DNA of 64,000 nucleotides, taken from contig JAPNXP010000016.1 of assembly GCA_028753945.1 (NCBI GenBank), positions 1,116,001-1,180,000 of the forward strand. The letters run 5' to 3'. Under the pieces are notes generated by a model. That model worked only from the letters and a program-made list of their open reading frames with translations, searched no databases and had not been told where the DNA came from. This DNA is from Hexactinellida sp. DTS-2022. Lineage: Eukaryota; Porifera; Hexactinellida. The stretch's first letter is position 1. Every line of letters begins with the position of its first letter. Below are positions 34,762-46,164 of this stretch, one piece after another. The position numbers and the translations under genes are program-made.

Positions 34762-35216
34762 GTGTCAACTTACATTTATTAAGTTAAATTATTTGTCATA
34801 AATAGTTAATTAATTAATTTGGCTATCAAATTTCAATTCCGCACACTCGATGACCTCTAATAAACAAATTGGAACCTTCTATATAAGTCAAATACAGACT
34901 GAATTAATTATAATTAATTACGTCAGTATATTAACAGTGCAAGAGTATTCTTGCAGAAGGAAATATACTCACATAATCTGTCGTTGTTAAGGAATGTAAA
35001 ATCTTGATTGTCAATTAGAAAATAGAAGCCTACTCGATCTCACAAGTTGAATCAATATAATAATCACGAGTCGAAACAATAGAATTGGATGTAACACTTT
35101 CAATTGAACAGAAGTGTTAGTAAACAAAGGAAATTTGCAACTCAATTGTGGCACAAACGAAGCCCAATTTGAAAATTCGTGCACTGTGAAAAGGTGTAGA
35201 ATTTAATTCTCTATCG

Positions 35217-35751
35217 CAGTGATTCTCAAACTGTGGTACGCGAGCTCCTTCTAGTGGTACGCGGAGCTATAGGCGGAGGGAGGAGGAGTCAGTGGAAGGG
35301 GGGGGCACTGCTCCTCCCCTAATTCGGCCATTTGAATTGTTGGCAGTTTATTGTACTCTGCTAGAGTACACATTCTAAATCAATTGTATTTTATTTTTGA
35401 TAGCAAATTATGCTTCCTGCAGGTAGATTAGTAGTTAACATAAACTCTGCAAAAAAATCCTGGGGTATACTCCCAAACCCCCTTAGGTTGCTCGGTACGC
35501 TCGCTGCTTGTACATTTGACCGCGCAGAGACTTTCTCCTAGCTACGCCCTTGAGAGGGGGTAGATCATTATACTTTAAAAATACAGTACATCATAATTGA
35601 AATGTTATTAAATACAATGGAAAAGTACTTTAGTACGATATGCTGTACGTTGTTTTCAGGGGTGTATTTAGATATCGATCATTATGGTGGTACGCGAAGA
35701 CCCTAATATTTGATGAAGTGGAACGTGCTGTGAAAAGTTTGAGAACCACTG
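35217..35751. mobile_element. hAT-like MITE with perfect TSD CTCTATCG
   Basis: Ends CAGTGATTCTCAAACTGTGG and AAGTTTGAGAACCACTG, a classic hAT terminus. CTCTATCG at 35209-35216 and 35752-35759. The other RL copy (about 48590) has a single CGATAGAG. Confidence 0.95.
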
Positions 35752-35931
35752 CTCTATCGAATGCAAATAAATTAAATATTCGGGCACCATTAATTGTTCC
35801 TTTTCTAACATTGAACAGGTTTAAAAATCCTGAATCGTGACCCCAGGTGCACATCTGTAACCCATGAGACACCTGTTTCAGTTCTTAGTAAATGTAACTC
35901 TGTTCTGTGGAGAGGATACGGAAGGATAAAA

Positions 35932-36055
35932 ATCCAAAATTGCAGCCTGTGCCGACGCATTTCCCTTTGTAGGCTCTACATTTGGTGGTTGGGTAATTAG
36001 TAGTGCCTCCAAAGGGAAATACTTTCGGCACAGGCTGCAATTTTGGATTTTTTTA
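35932..36055. repeat. Hairpin B2 with matched arm variant
   Basis: The left arm has GCAGCCTGTGCCGAC and the right arm CGGCACAGGCTGC. The extra C of the left arm is mirrored by the extra G of the right. Confidence 0.9.
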
Positions 36056-36059
36056 GCCA

Positions 36060-36770
36060 TGTCATGAGCACATCCAGGTGTTTAGTCCCATTTATCAAGT
36101 TTTACGCGACAAAGGAACGATTGATAAATTTTTCAAGTTTGTTTCTATCTTAAACCATATGAATTTAATGCCATTTATTAATTGTGTATAGATAATAAAT
36201 TATGTATATAGTTAATTATTTGAACAATGTTATCCACGGTAAGTTGAGTTGAGTCAACAAATTCCTTGTTTAATTTAATTTGTTTTAATTCATTGTATAG
36301 TAATACACCAATTAAATAGAAACCAGCTCGAATTCACAAGTTTAATCAATATACTTATCGCAAGTTGAAACAATAGAATAAGATTTAACAAGTTGAGTTA
36401 ATATAATTATAACAAGTTGAATCAAATGAAATAGAATTAACAGTTCTATTGAATCTGAAGTGTTTGGAAATACCGAAGATTGGCACCCCAATTTTGGGAG
36501 AAACTGAGGACAAACTCAAAATTCGTATCCTGCCAAAAGGTGTAAAATTAAATTCTCTTTCCAGGCATGTAAATTTGATCAATCTCACTATTCATTATTT
36601 TATGTTATGATGCATAAAGGGATTAAATAGGTGTTAAAATTCTCTGATCAAAGATCGCAACCCCAGGTGCAAATTATACGGTCACTTGACTCACTTCGCT
36701 CCTACATGCCAACTTTCAGCCCAAAAACAATAAAGCTCTGGCCAGGGCACCATCTACGGAGAAGAAAAAA
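36060..36770. repeat. RL and spacer modules between hairpins
   Basis: Contains 'cccatttatcaag', 'aacgattgataaattt', 'tcaacaaattcctt' and the spacer 'caaccccaggtgcaaattatac', each also found near 54575-56320. Confidence 0.65.
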
Positions 36771-36775
36771 AAATC

Positions 36776-36897
36776 AAAAATTGCAGCTGTGCCGACGTAT
36801 TTCCCTTTGGTGGCACTATCTATTGGTGGCTACCGGTTGGGTAATTGATAGTGCCTCCAAGGAAAATACTGTCGGCACAGCTGCAATTTTGGATTTG
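36776..36897. repeat. Hairpin B3
   Basis: ATTGCAGCTGTGCCGACG and CTGTCGGCACAGCTGCAAT form the stem base, with TTTGGTGGCACTATC and GATAGTGCCTCCAA further in. The loop is about 30 nt. Confidence 0.9.
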
Positions 36898-36909
36898 TTT
36901 TCGCCATGC

Positions 36910-37414
36910 CATCATCACTATGAAGGTGTTCAACCATTTCAGAAAGTGAAATAATGAAAAAGATAACAATTATATAATTTATATTTTAATTTATACTTCG
37001 CTAGAATTAATTTGTACTTCAATAGAATTAGCTAAACTGAAATGATGCAGGTGGAGTCATGCAGGTAATGACTAAACCTCAATATGTGCAGTGAATTAAA
37101 GACTTCTTACTCTCGACCAATTAAATTACAGCTTCGGTTAGGCATTCTATATGCACACTAACAATTGATAGAAAATCCTTTTATACTAATTGGATGCTAG
37201 CTGCTAATCCATACTGGGACAACCCTCGAATTTAATTGGCTAAGCCATAATTGGATTAAATAGGTGTTAAAATTATTTGATCAGAAATCGTACCCATGTG
37301 CAAATCAGAAGGGCACTCCGCATCTACATGCCAAGTTTCAGCCCTCAATGTATAAAGGTGTGCCCAGGGCACCGTCTACGGAGAAAAAATAATAATAATA
37401 AAAAATTACAAAAA
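36910..37414. repeat. RL-like and spacer modules
   Basis: Second copy of the 'gaaatcgtacccatgtgcaaat' spacer at 37285 and 'cagggcaccgtctacgga' at 37366. No gene. Confidence 0.55.
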
Positions 37415-37525
37415 AGGCAGTAAGATTAGAACTGGGCCACTATACTATAATATAGTCGGCACAGTAAGTAAAGGCAGTGAGGTTAGAACTGGGCCACTAT
37501 ACTATTGTATAGTCGGTATAGTGAT
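37415..37525. repeat. Palindrome A, two inverted tandem units
   Basis: ACTGGGCCACTATACTATAA...AGTCGGCACAGTA repeated twice, with a mutated second unit. Mirror orientation of 18116-18237. Confidence 0.85.
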
Positions 37526-37835
37526 GAATGGCCTACATAAATATCTTCATAATTAATATGTTTTTAATCAACATCGAGCGAGCTTAGCGAGCGAGTTATA
37601 TTTTAGACATTCGAGCCCTTTAGAAATATTTGCAGGAATTTGAGCCAATGTCCGGTGAATTTTTATCAATGATCCAGGGATTGTTTGACTAAGTTGGCAG
37701 TTTTGTATTGTAAAATTAAGTGGGCTGGATTCGGTTAACCAGCTAATCGGCTAAAACCAAAGAAATAACTAAATCTTTACAATCAAGCTTTAGTGATGCA
37801 CCCACTTACCAAGTATTAGTCTACTTAACTTAATA

Positions 37836-38156
37836 CAGTACACCCTCGCTAATCCGAACAGAGGTGTTCCGATTCAAAAAAATCTGTTCCGATTAGTGAA
37901 TTCGTTCGGATTAGTGAAGTAATGCATTTTATATGGACATCTATAAATGAGAATCTCGATAATCCGAACCAAACTTGTACAATCCTTGTTAATCCGCACT
38001 AAAGATCTAGTGTACTCCTTGAAATACTTGCCTGAGACTTATTTTTTATACTTCCATTGCAAAATCCTATATTTAGATTTTTCCCAACTTTTATTAGGAA
38101 AATATTTTGGTATCTCCTGTTCGGATTAGCGAGTTCGGATTAGCGAGGGTGTACTG
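37836..38156. mobile_element. mariner-like MITE with long perfect TIRs
   Basis: TA-flanked. CAGTACACCCTCGCTAATCC at the left is mirrored at the right by GGATTAGCGAGGGTGTACTG. Subterminal 'gttccgattag' repeats. Confidence 0.95.
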
Positions 38157-38164
38157 TAGAGCCA

Positions 38165-38560
38165 ACCATAGTCGCCGATGTTGGGGTTATGGTGGGGTCC
38201 GGACCCCCCAGATCGGAAGGCTGGGGGGTCTGGGGGTTACACTGGGGGGTCCACTGGGGGAATAAAAACTAAATTTATTAAAATTGAATACGCGCGGTAT
38301 ATAAATTGTGCAATTATATTCGTGCAAAAGAAAATTTATTAACATTATCTGTAATTGTAATGGAATTTATAATAGAAGCTACTCGAGCTCACAAAGTTAC
38401 ATCGAATAGCTTCTATTTTTAATTTGAAAACTAAGATTGTGTATAAGATTATATATACTGCCATACGCGTAAATGTACCTATCATGGTGGGCTCTGGGGA
38501 GTCAGGATCCCCCAGGTCGTTGATGTGCTAGCATTCTTTGAGTGAAGGATTACCCATGCC
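38165..38560. repeat. G-rich repeat remnant
   Basis: Runs such as GGTGGGGTCCGGACCCCCC and GGCTGGGGGGTCTGGGGG, with a related GGTGGGCTCTGGGGAGTC near 38490. Ends not defined. Confidence 0.4.
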
Positions 38561-38891
38561 ATAAGGTTGTAAATCTAATATACTATATTTGTTCAAACCA
38601 TTAGTAGCATCATCATTGCCCTCCGAATGCTCAAGTCGCTCGATCTTGGAACGAATTGACCTTTCTAATCAACCTTCGACCTTGTGCGACAAGGTCGAAA
38701 AAATTGGTCCCAAAAGTTGTCACACCCCCAGGAAATACCTCACTCCTACAAAGATCGGCGCCTATGGATCCAACTGTTAATTGGTTTATCCGCTAAGTGG
38801 GGTCAAATTTTCGCAGGATATTTAGGGCGGAATTCCAGTTTGACTCTAAATATTTTCAGTTAATAGATTTCTCAGCTTAATTGGGTCAAAC

Positions 38892-39673
38892 ATGGCCTAC
38901 TATAATACGGCTATACATGCTGCCGAATCAAAGTAGAAAATAAGAGTCCAGTTTGGTAATTTTATTCTAAGCTAAACTGTGCTTCCTATTGGCATAATTT
39001 GCATTGTATATGTGATAATCAACCATTGCGAGTCCAATAGAACCACTTTTGAGAATCTGAGATTTGTGGTTAAGCTGTTTAGGCGCCATTTAGCGATGAC
39101 GTTAACAATTTATGGTCAAATGAAAAAAATTTCAAATATCATAAATTTCATTTTCTTCTTATTTTATTATAATTTTATAACAGGAATACTAGAATAGGAA
39201 TTTATTTCATACCCAAAGGTTACTAAATCACAAAATGGCGACATTCTAAATTTTTAATATAATTATAAAGCAACCACATACTAAAATACAAGTAATATCC
39301 GAGTTACAACTTACTATTTTCGTCCATAAAACGTATATAATTGCTGGTTTATATATATTCATTCTCATTTTATGTTCGGAAAATGTATACTAGTATATTA
39401 GTAAATTATCTTCATTTTCTCGTAGTTCTTTGGACTCGAATTGTATATTTTGTATATTTGTGGTGTCATCATTAAATGGCGCCTAAACAACTTAACCACA
39501 AATCTGAGATTCTCAAAAGTGGTTCCATTGGACTCGCAATGGTTGATTATCCCATATACAATGCAAATTATGCCAATAGGAAGCACAGTTTAGCTTAGAA
39601 TAAAATTACAAAACTGGACTCTTATTTCCTACTATGATTCGGCAGCATATATAGCCGTATTATAGTAGGCCAT
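38892..39673. mobile_element. Palindromic element, MULE-like, perfect 9-bp TSD GGGTCAAAC
   Basis: Ends ATGGCCTACTATAATACGGC and its inverse. GGGTCAAAC at 38883-38891 and 39674-39682. Arms of ~200 bp are close inverted copies, so the same short reading frame appears on both strands. That is a palindrome effect, not two genes. Centre about 250 bp. Confidence 0.9.
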
Positions 39674-39894
39674 GGGTCAAACTACCATTGACAAATCTGA
39701 TCTTATTCACTTATTTTAGACATGTAACACCACTGGGTCCTCGCAGTTCCCATAATTGGGATGGTCCGAACCTCCCAGATCCACCAGAGCCACTTTACAC
39801 CTATGATTTTTAGATTCATCTTTTACCTATTTATTTATATTATGATATTTTAATGATGTTATGCACATTATTTAATTTATCATTTACCATTATA

Positions 39895-40080
39895 CAGTGG
39901 TGTTCGCGTAATATCAAGTCACATTTGCAAGATATTTGCTTGCTAATAGGCGAACTTGCTATTTGAGAAACATAATTCACATAAAATGTTGGCTTGGGGA
40001 TATAAGTAACTTACTAATATACTAATAAAGCAATATATATTGCTATTAGCGCAATTGTTATTATATGAACTAGCGAATTA
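39895..40080. mobile_element. mariner-like MITE fragment
   Basis: Starts after TA with CAGTGGTGTTCGCG and carries 'tgctaataggcgaacttgct'. Related to 14214-14385. The right end is overwritten by the GAACGAACT array. Confidence 0.55.
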
Positions 40081-40084
40081 AAAG

Positions 40085-40548
40085 TTCACGAACGAACTTA
40101 TTGAACTTGAACTGAACGAACTGAACTTTAACTTTTATGGCATTTAAGCTGAACGAACTGAACGAACGCCAACGGTTGCCTGAACGGCAGTTGAACGAAC
40201 TGAATGAACGAACTGAAAGAACTAAACTGAATATCGATAAATTAGAAATACTGAATCATTAATCCATACTTAGAATATAAATATATCACTATAAAAGTAA
40301 AATATAAATAGATCACTACTTATACCTGCTTTTTCTTACCTAATAACTACCACCAACTCAGCTGTACTGAACGAACTGATCGAACAAATTGAACGAACTG
40401 AACGAACGAAGGTCTGCCCGTTGAACGAACTGAACAACGCTGGTGGTGTTGAAGTTAGGAGGTGAAAGTGAACTAACTGAACGTGCGTTAATTTGAAATG
40501 AACTGAATTGGGTTTATTATGTCCGTTCGTGAAAACAGTAAACTGATT
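40085..40548. mobile_element. Element made of GAACGAACT arrays with inverted ends
   Basis: The outer ends TTCACGAACGAAC and GTCCGTTCGTGAA are inverted. Inside, CTGAACGAACTGAACGAAC-type motifs occur in clusters at 40090-40215 and 40365-40440 around a ~140-bp AT-rich centre. The TSD was not resolved. Confidence 0.65.
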
Positions 40549-40584
40549 ATTTTAATTTTATATTATTTCTAATTAATCTTTTAG

Positions 40585-40663
40585 ATTGTGAACCCCTCCA
40601 AATCGATGAAACTTGTTCACGTTCATCATACGAATTGGAGAATCCAACAACTACTAATTCATG
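40585..40663 (+). CDS. Host gene exon B
   Basis: 79 nt between TAATCTTTTAG and ATTCATG|GTATTT. It begins with two bases that complete exon A's codon, stays open, and ends with two bases that exon C completes (Cys). It encodes a short acidic, Ser/Thr-rich segment. Support is splice signals plus phase only. Confidence 0.5.
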
Positions 40664-40921
40664 GTATTTTTTTTTTAGTATTATGATATTTAATCATGTA
40701 TGGGTTCTCTTTAGATGTTCCTAGGCTATTTTAAATCCAATATTTATTTTTACCAGTTTTGTGCTTTTTATTGTGCGAAAGTGATTAGGTTAGTTGATGT
40801 ACTATAGATTGACCTAAAATGCAATTTCATTGCAATCTGAACTTTATTTAACATTCCCGCGAAATTTTTTAAAATGATTCTTCTTAATCAGTAATACTGT
40901 CATGGTAGTAGAACTGTCATA

Positions 40922-42657
40922 CACTAAATAACCTACCAAAAGTATTTGAAAAAGTATAACGTTTGTACATACATTCAAGCTTCTAGCAGCATAGTAACAT
41001 TTGTATAGGCTTGAACATGGGTGTTTACATAAAAGATTTAAAATAATAAAATTGCAAAAATTAATGAAATCTTTTGGTTGAGATGTTAACGCTATGGCCC
41101 TCGTCAAAAAAAGAAATTTACATAGATAAAAGTCTGTTTCAGTAAATATTGATTTTTGCATATTTATAAAGAATACAATACTATGATGTAACCTACCTGG
41201 ATTTGAAACTTTTTAACCTAAATTTTCCGAGTTATCATCGATTATGTTGCTGAAAATGGTATATTTCAAGGGGACCGTTGCTTTCGAACTCTTTAAAAAT
41301 CGTATTACATTCGACATTACTAATCACTTGGTGAGTAGTATCCATGGATGGAATAGAGTGGATCGCCACACGAATGAGTTGAAATAATCAAATTCACGTG
41401 ATATATGCAATCGAACAATATTAAGGGTACGGATTCTTAATTGTCGAGATAACTCAAAGAATATAGGGAATATATTCTAGCAACTTCACAGGTGTTCTTT
41501 TAGGCTACTTCTAATAAAATTCTGAAAATAAAATCGATAAATCTCGTCAACAAATGATTTTGACCATATATGGGCATATCAATTTGCCAACTTCTGATGA
41601 TTAAGCAAAATGGAAATCTCCTGACCCAATGACTCTAGAGCTTAGCTCTAAAAGACTAGACCATGGGTCGGCAACCCCCGGCCCGCGGGCCAGATCTGGT
41701 CCGCGAGGCGAAATTATCCGAGCGAGGCTCTCAATAAACATGCTTATCGTGACCTCCGATTGGGTCATTCAATTGAAATCCAAATATTTAAAAGGAATTA
41801 TTATGCTAACTTTATTAAAGATAAGTCAATACATATTACGTAGTCAAGATTAACAATTCTACATTGGATAAATTACTAGTAAGACCAAAGGACGGTAAAT
41901 CGTTTGGCCCGATTAATGCGGTAAATGACTCAATCTGGGCCGCAGGCTCAAAAGGTTGCCGAGCCCTGGACTAGACACATCATTACAGCTAGTAAATTCA
42001 TTGAAATGAGAATTATTATCTCTGTTATATCAAGAAGTCATTCTAGATAATTAATGCCCATATATGGTGGTGGGAGGTGGCTGAAAATAATTACTCAGCA
42101 CAAAATTCACCTATAGAAACATAGATGCCATAACTTAGCTCTCACTTCCCAATAGGTATCAAATTCTAAATTATAGCCAATGGATCATATAGCATAGTTT
42201 GAAAATGCATATGAGTGCGCTAAATAAGTTCAACTATTTTCAAATGGTCATAATTCCATTTATTAATTTCCAGCATACCTGACTTTGTCAAAATATTTTC
42301 CTGGAAAAAATAACTATGATATCATCCTGGCGTGTTAAACTCATTTACTATATATTTAGCTAATTAATTATCTATCTAAGTTCTGATCATTATGAGGCAA
42401 TTATAATATACAAATTCTGAATTCACTATTCTAGTTCCAATTTGTGCCACAAGTGGAAAGTGGAACGGACACTCATGCCACATCAAGTATAATGGCTAAA
42501 AATGACTTAAAATCACAATATTATACGATCTTGAACTATATAGCAAGATATTTATACTCATTTCAGAGTAGTTAAATAGCCGTGAAGACGCTGAAAGAAG
42601 CAAATTTTTTATCTGGAATAAAATTCCTTTTGTTCAAATACCTTTGGTAGGTTAGTG
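40922..42657. mobile_element. Degraded Tc1/mariner-size element
   Basis: Ends CACTAAATAACCTACCAAAA and inverted CCTTTGGTAGGTTAGTG next to TA. Length without the nested hAT-like MITE is about 1.42 kb, the size of an autonomous mariner. I cannot recognise transposase motifs, so coding is presumed eroded. Confidence 0.65.
41662..41968. mobile_element. hAT-like MITE with perfect TSD GACTAGAC
   Basis: Ends CATGGGTCGGCAACC and GGTTGCCGAGCCCTG. GACTAGAC at 41654-41661 and 41969-41976. 'GGCCCGCGGGCC' and 'gggccgcaggctc' are typical of these hAT ends. Confidence 0.95.
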
Positions 42658-42802
42658 TACAAAAGTGCTATATTGCATAATATCTTGGACAATTTCGCAG
42701 TACAATTTTAAATCGGCTTACGTTATATGTTTCCTTCATTTTAATTGTTAAATTATATTTGTGTATTTGGGAATGGTTTTTGTGTTTCTTCTCTATTTAT
42801 AG

Positions 42803-43162
42803 TATATCACCTATAAAGTCTACATGCAAAGATTATAATTCAAATGAATTTTACAGCCTGATGCATAGTACCCAACCTTCTGCAAGACATTCTTTATGTA
42901 CAACTACCCTTTCTCATTATCATCCTACTCAACCTAACTACTTGCATCCTTTTTTCTCACAAAAAAATCTTCAAGAAGTTTATTTTTTCCCCTACAATAT
43001 TTCTCAACAATACGTACCTAAATATGATGATATTGCACCCTTTTTTACATCACAAGAGTCTTACTATAATTCTATGAATGAATTATCCTGTGAAAACTTT
43101 GCTCATGAACATATACAGAATGTTCCTAAACTGATATCTGAAATTGGGAAAAGTGGTTGCAG
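42803..43162 (+). CDS. Host gene exon C
   Basis: 360 nt, the longest open exon. Acceptor after a pyrimidine-rich tract and TTTATAG. Donor TTGCAG|GTGAGT is the best in the window. It enters needing one base and leaves with two, consistent with exons B and D. The segment is rich in Ser, Thr, Tyr, Asn, His and Pro (for example HYHPTQPNYLHPFF), typical of disordered regions of regulatory proteins, but I recognise no domain. A hAT-like MITE sits 8 bp past the donor and duplicated it. Confidence 0.7.
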
Positions 43163-43169
43163 GTGAGTA

Positions 43170-43318
43170 CAGTGACGGCGCCAGGGGGGGGGCATGCCCC
43201 CCCCCCTATTTTGAGGCTGCCCCCCTAGAATAACAATGTTGTACAGTGTGCCCCCCCCCTGAAATCTCTCCTGGCCCCCCCAGAGCTCCCCTACCTGAAA
43301 ATCCTGGCGCCGCCTTTG
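43170..43318. mobile_element. hAT-like MITE at a splice donor, CAGTGRCGGCGCC family, copy 2
   Basis: Ends CAGTGACGGCGCCAGG and CCTGGCGCCGCCTTTG. TSD GGTGAGTA (43162-43169) and GGTGAATA (43319-43326). Same family as 6024-6177. The left duplicate is the functional-looking donor of exon C. Confidence 0.9.
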
Positions 43319-43802
43319 GGTGAATAGCAATTTTTGGAATTTTCTTAATATGGGTTTCTTCTGTTGGTTAAATTTATTAATTCATAGCTTACTCAATATC
43401 AGGCCTGACGGTGACCTTTAATTTGTCATATTACTTATATGGAGCTCAGTACTGGTACCTAAAATGCTATATAAGGAAGTTTTTGAATTCTAAAAGAACC
43501 ATAACCTCAGAAATGAAATTTAGACATAAATAAAAACCACTTCAGTTACCAGTAACTCAGCTCCATATAAGTATTTTGTTAATTTGTGGACTATTGATGC
43601 ACTAATAGCTAATAGATGGTGATATTTACCATCCAAACCGCAAAAATTTAATCTATATTTATATTTATAATAACCACCTCTTTTGTTATATCTACCCAAT
43701 TAATACTTAGATTTCATTTACTAAACGTGAACCTCTTTTTATATTTATTTTGTCATTTTCTTGTATGCTCTTGTTGCTATTCACTTCTAACTTCTGTATA
43801 TT

Positions 43803-44690
43803 CTTGATATCTCGTAATCCGCTAATGCTAGACACAGGAAATGTATTATTGTTGTATAGGAAGTCATATTTGGGAGTCCATTGGTCATATTGCCTAGTTT
43901 TTAGGTTTTCACACCTTTTCCATATATGTATGGTAATACATGTAAACCTCCCAAAGCGGAACCTCCGAGTAGCGGCAACCTCCGAGAAGCGGCACAAAAT
44001 CATTCTCCCGATGGGTGCCGCTTTGAGAGGTTTACCTGTAATCTCAAATTCTCGACTTCAGTTAGTGTTAGACATAAGAAATGTATTATTGTCGGATAGG
44101 AAGTCACATGCAGGGGCGGGGCCAGCACAGCTCCCTTGGGGGGGCGAACCAAATAGTTGTAAACATTCCAAAATTCACATCCATACCAAAATCGATATTT
44201 TTAATGACAAACTTAGTTAAATATTCTGTCCTGTATTAGTATACGGTGAGGCATCTCAGCAAAACAGCTAATTATGGATTCCCTGTCCAGGGCGTATAGC
44301 AATTCCGCATTAACAAAAGTACTCCTGTATCAGACAAGCGAGTTCCCGCCCCCCATAAGGGGGGCGGATCAAAAGCAGTGGCGGACACTAGGGGGCGCGT
44401 GGGAGTGCTTGAGCACCCCCAATATTTCGGTAAAAGTGTATTTTCATTAGTAGTGAAAAATGTTTATACAAGTTTGATAATAAGGATAAATAAATAAAAT
44501 ATACGTAATTAATTAAAATACTCCAATAATCCATCATTATTGTGGATTCTTTTATCTTTGTGTAGATTATATTTTTGTTGCATTATTTATTATTCATATT
44601 AGTGTTGTTTTATGGCATCAGAAGTTTGTTAGGCCACCATTGGTTTTTTAAACCAGCCATTGTTTACCGATTTAAATTGGGAGGAGGTCC
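43803..44690 (+). repeat. Left arm of a 3.2-kb inverted duplication
   Basis: Mirrored by 46165-47033. Shared in inverse order: the AGACACAGGAAATGTATTAT segment, GGGGCCAGCACAGCTCC, the CCGCCCCCCATAAGGGG hairpin, ATTGTGGATT, and ATGGCATCAGAAGTTTGT. This arm alone carries the 100-bp mariner-like MITE. Confidence 0.8.
43939..44038. mobile_element. 100-bp mariner-like MITE with empty site in the other arm
   Basis: CATGTAAACCTCCCAAAGCG and CGCTTTGAGAGGTTTACCTG, TA on both sides. The opposite arm (about 46873) reads GAGATTATTACC, which is exactly the uninserted site. Confidence 0.95.
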
Positions 44691-44699
44691 AACTGGCTG

Positions 44700-45055
44700 C
44701 TTTCCACCTTTACACAGTCGCTCAAACACATTCAAAATGTGATTCACGCACAAAGATTTATCTTCGATCTTTGAGAGACTCCCTGGATTATTTGGCATTG
44801 CCTCAATCCACCTATTCCCTTCATTTTAATCAGTAAGAAAACGGAATATACACTATTGCCCACCTATACAATCATACCCTGCACAATGCTTTGGCATAAT
44901 TCGCATCCTGATGTCAGTCTCTAAGACGCTTCAAGTTGCGTGAATGCTACTGATAAACAAAACACTATTATAAACAGCTGAACTATTAATAATCAAAGTT
45001 GGTTCAACCGTGACCTTCGAAATAAATGGCCTGAGTGCTAAGCGAAGATTTGTGT
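44700..45055. other. Unassigned spacer inside the inverted duplication
   Basis: No recognisable coding or repeat feature. Confidence 0.4.
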
Positions 45056-45061
45056 ACCATG

Positions 45062-45254
45062 CAGGGTATTATACAGGAGTAGAATCGAACACTCCTAACT
45101 GTCCTAAGGCCACTAGAGTATGAAATTTGTACGCCTAAAAGGTTAGTTATGTATTACTCTATGGGGACTTTCGGCAGTTTTCCAGCTCCTAAACGCAAAC
45201 GTATCCCAATTTATACGCCTCTAGGCGTATGGCGCGCTCCTGGATAAAACCCTG
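45062..45254. mobile_element. hAT-like MITE with perfect TSD GTACCATG
   Basis: Ends CAGGGTATTATACAGGAG and TCCTGGATAAAACCCTG. GTACCATG at 45054-45061 and 45255-45262. GCGCCT-family interior. Confidence 0.95.
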
Positions 45255-45754
45255 GTACCATGAATTACTTAAAGTGCATTGAAAAATGGAAAATTGATCT
45301 TTATTCCAATAATTAGCAATGATAGAGCTGAAAAGTGTATTATAACTATATAGGAATATGGTATCCAGGTATACATAGCACCCTCCAGATTTGTGATATG
45401 TCATCATCTGATGACGTTATGGTAATTTTGGTTGCGAATTATCTTGTTTTTCTAACATACTTTTAACATAGTTTAACGCGTTATAAATGTTCAAAATTGG
45501 AACATGGTAATACCCAGAAGTAGTTGAATAAAATATATCGAAATTATAAATGGAATGTTGACACATTCCTCGGTTGCCATGGAAAATGTATATTTCCTAA
45601 AATGTGCCATAACTCAAAAACTATGAATGTTGTATAAATTAGGCTGGTAAGGATCTGTCCGGAATAGGTAACTTCCTATTCATCAATAATACATTTTATA
45701 TGCCTAACTTCAATAATCTTTGAGATAATGAGATAATTAACACTTAGTTCATTA

Positions 45755-46138
45755 TTAGGTAATGACTCATATAATTTTAGAATGTCTCCATTTTGTGATT
45801 TAGTAGCCTTTGAGGGTGAAATAATACCTCGTTTAGTATTCCTGTTCTAAAATTATTAGAAAGTGGGAATAAAATGAAATTTAGGATATTTGAAAAAAGA
45901 TTCATTTACCATAAATTGTCACCGTCACCATGAATTGCCGCCTAAACAGCTTAACCACAAATCTGAGATTCTCAAAAGTGATTGCATTGGACTCGTAATG
46001 GTTGATTACCCCGTACACAATGCAAATTGTACCAAAAGGAAGCATAGTTTAGCTTGGAATTAAAGTTAGAAACTGGCCTTCTATTTTTTTGACTTCTCGG
46101 TGACATACAATACACGGCCGTATATTAAGTAGGCCATG
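45755..46138. mobile_element. Palindromic MULE-like element, one arm only
   Basis: Matches the right half of 38892-39673 and 33995-34761 (GAGATTCTCAAAAGTG, GTAGGCCAT end). The left arm is absent. Confidence 0.7.
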
Positions 46139-46164
46139 CACCACCTCACTTTTTATGGTGGCTA

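Larger units (their letters stand above)
33590..35925 (-). repeat. RL dispersed repeat, inverted copy with two insertions
   Basis: Reads backwards relative to 48363-54385. With the elements at 33995-34761 and 35217-35751 removed, it is continuous RL. It therefore supplies the empty site for the DIRS insertion (near 34925). Confidence 0.8.

Noticed and set aside
38979..39586. Two mirrored open frames with the same N-terminal peptide
   Set aside because: They are the two arms of one palindromic element and read the same DNA sequence in inverse orientation.
42440..42620. Transposase coding in the mariner-size element 40922-42657
   Set aside because: No catalytic motif could be found in any frame. 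The call rests on ends and length only.
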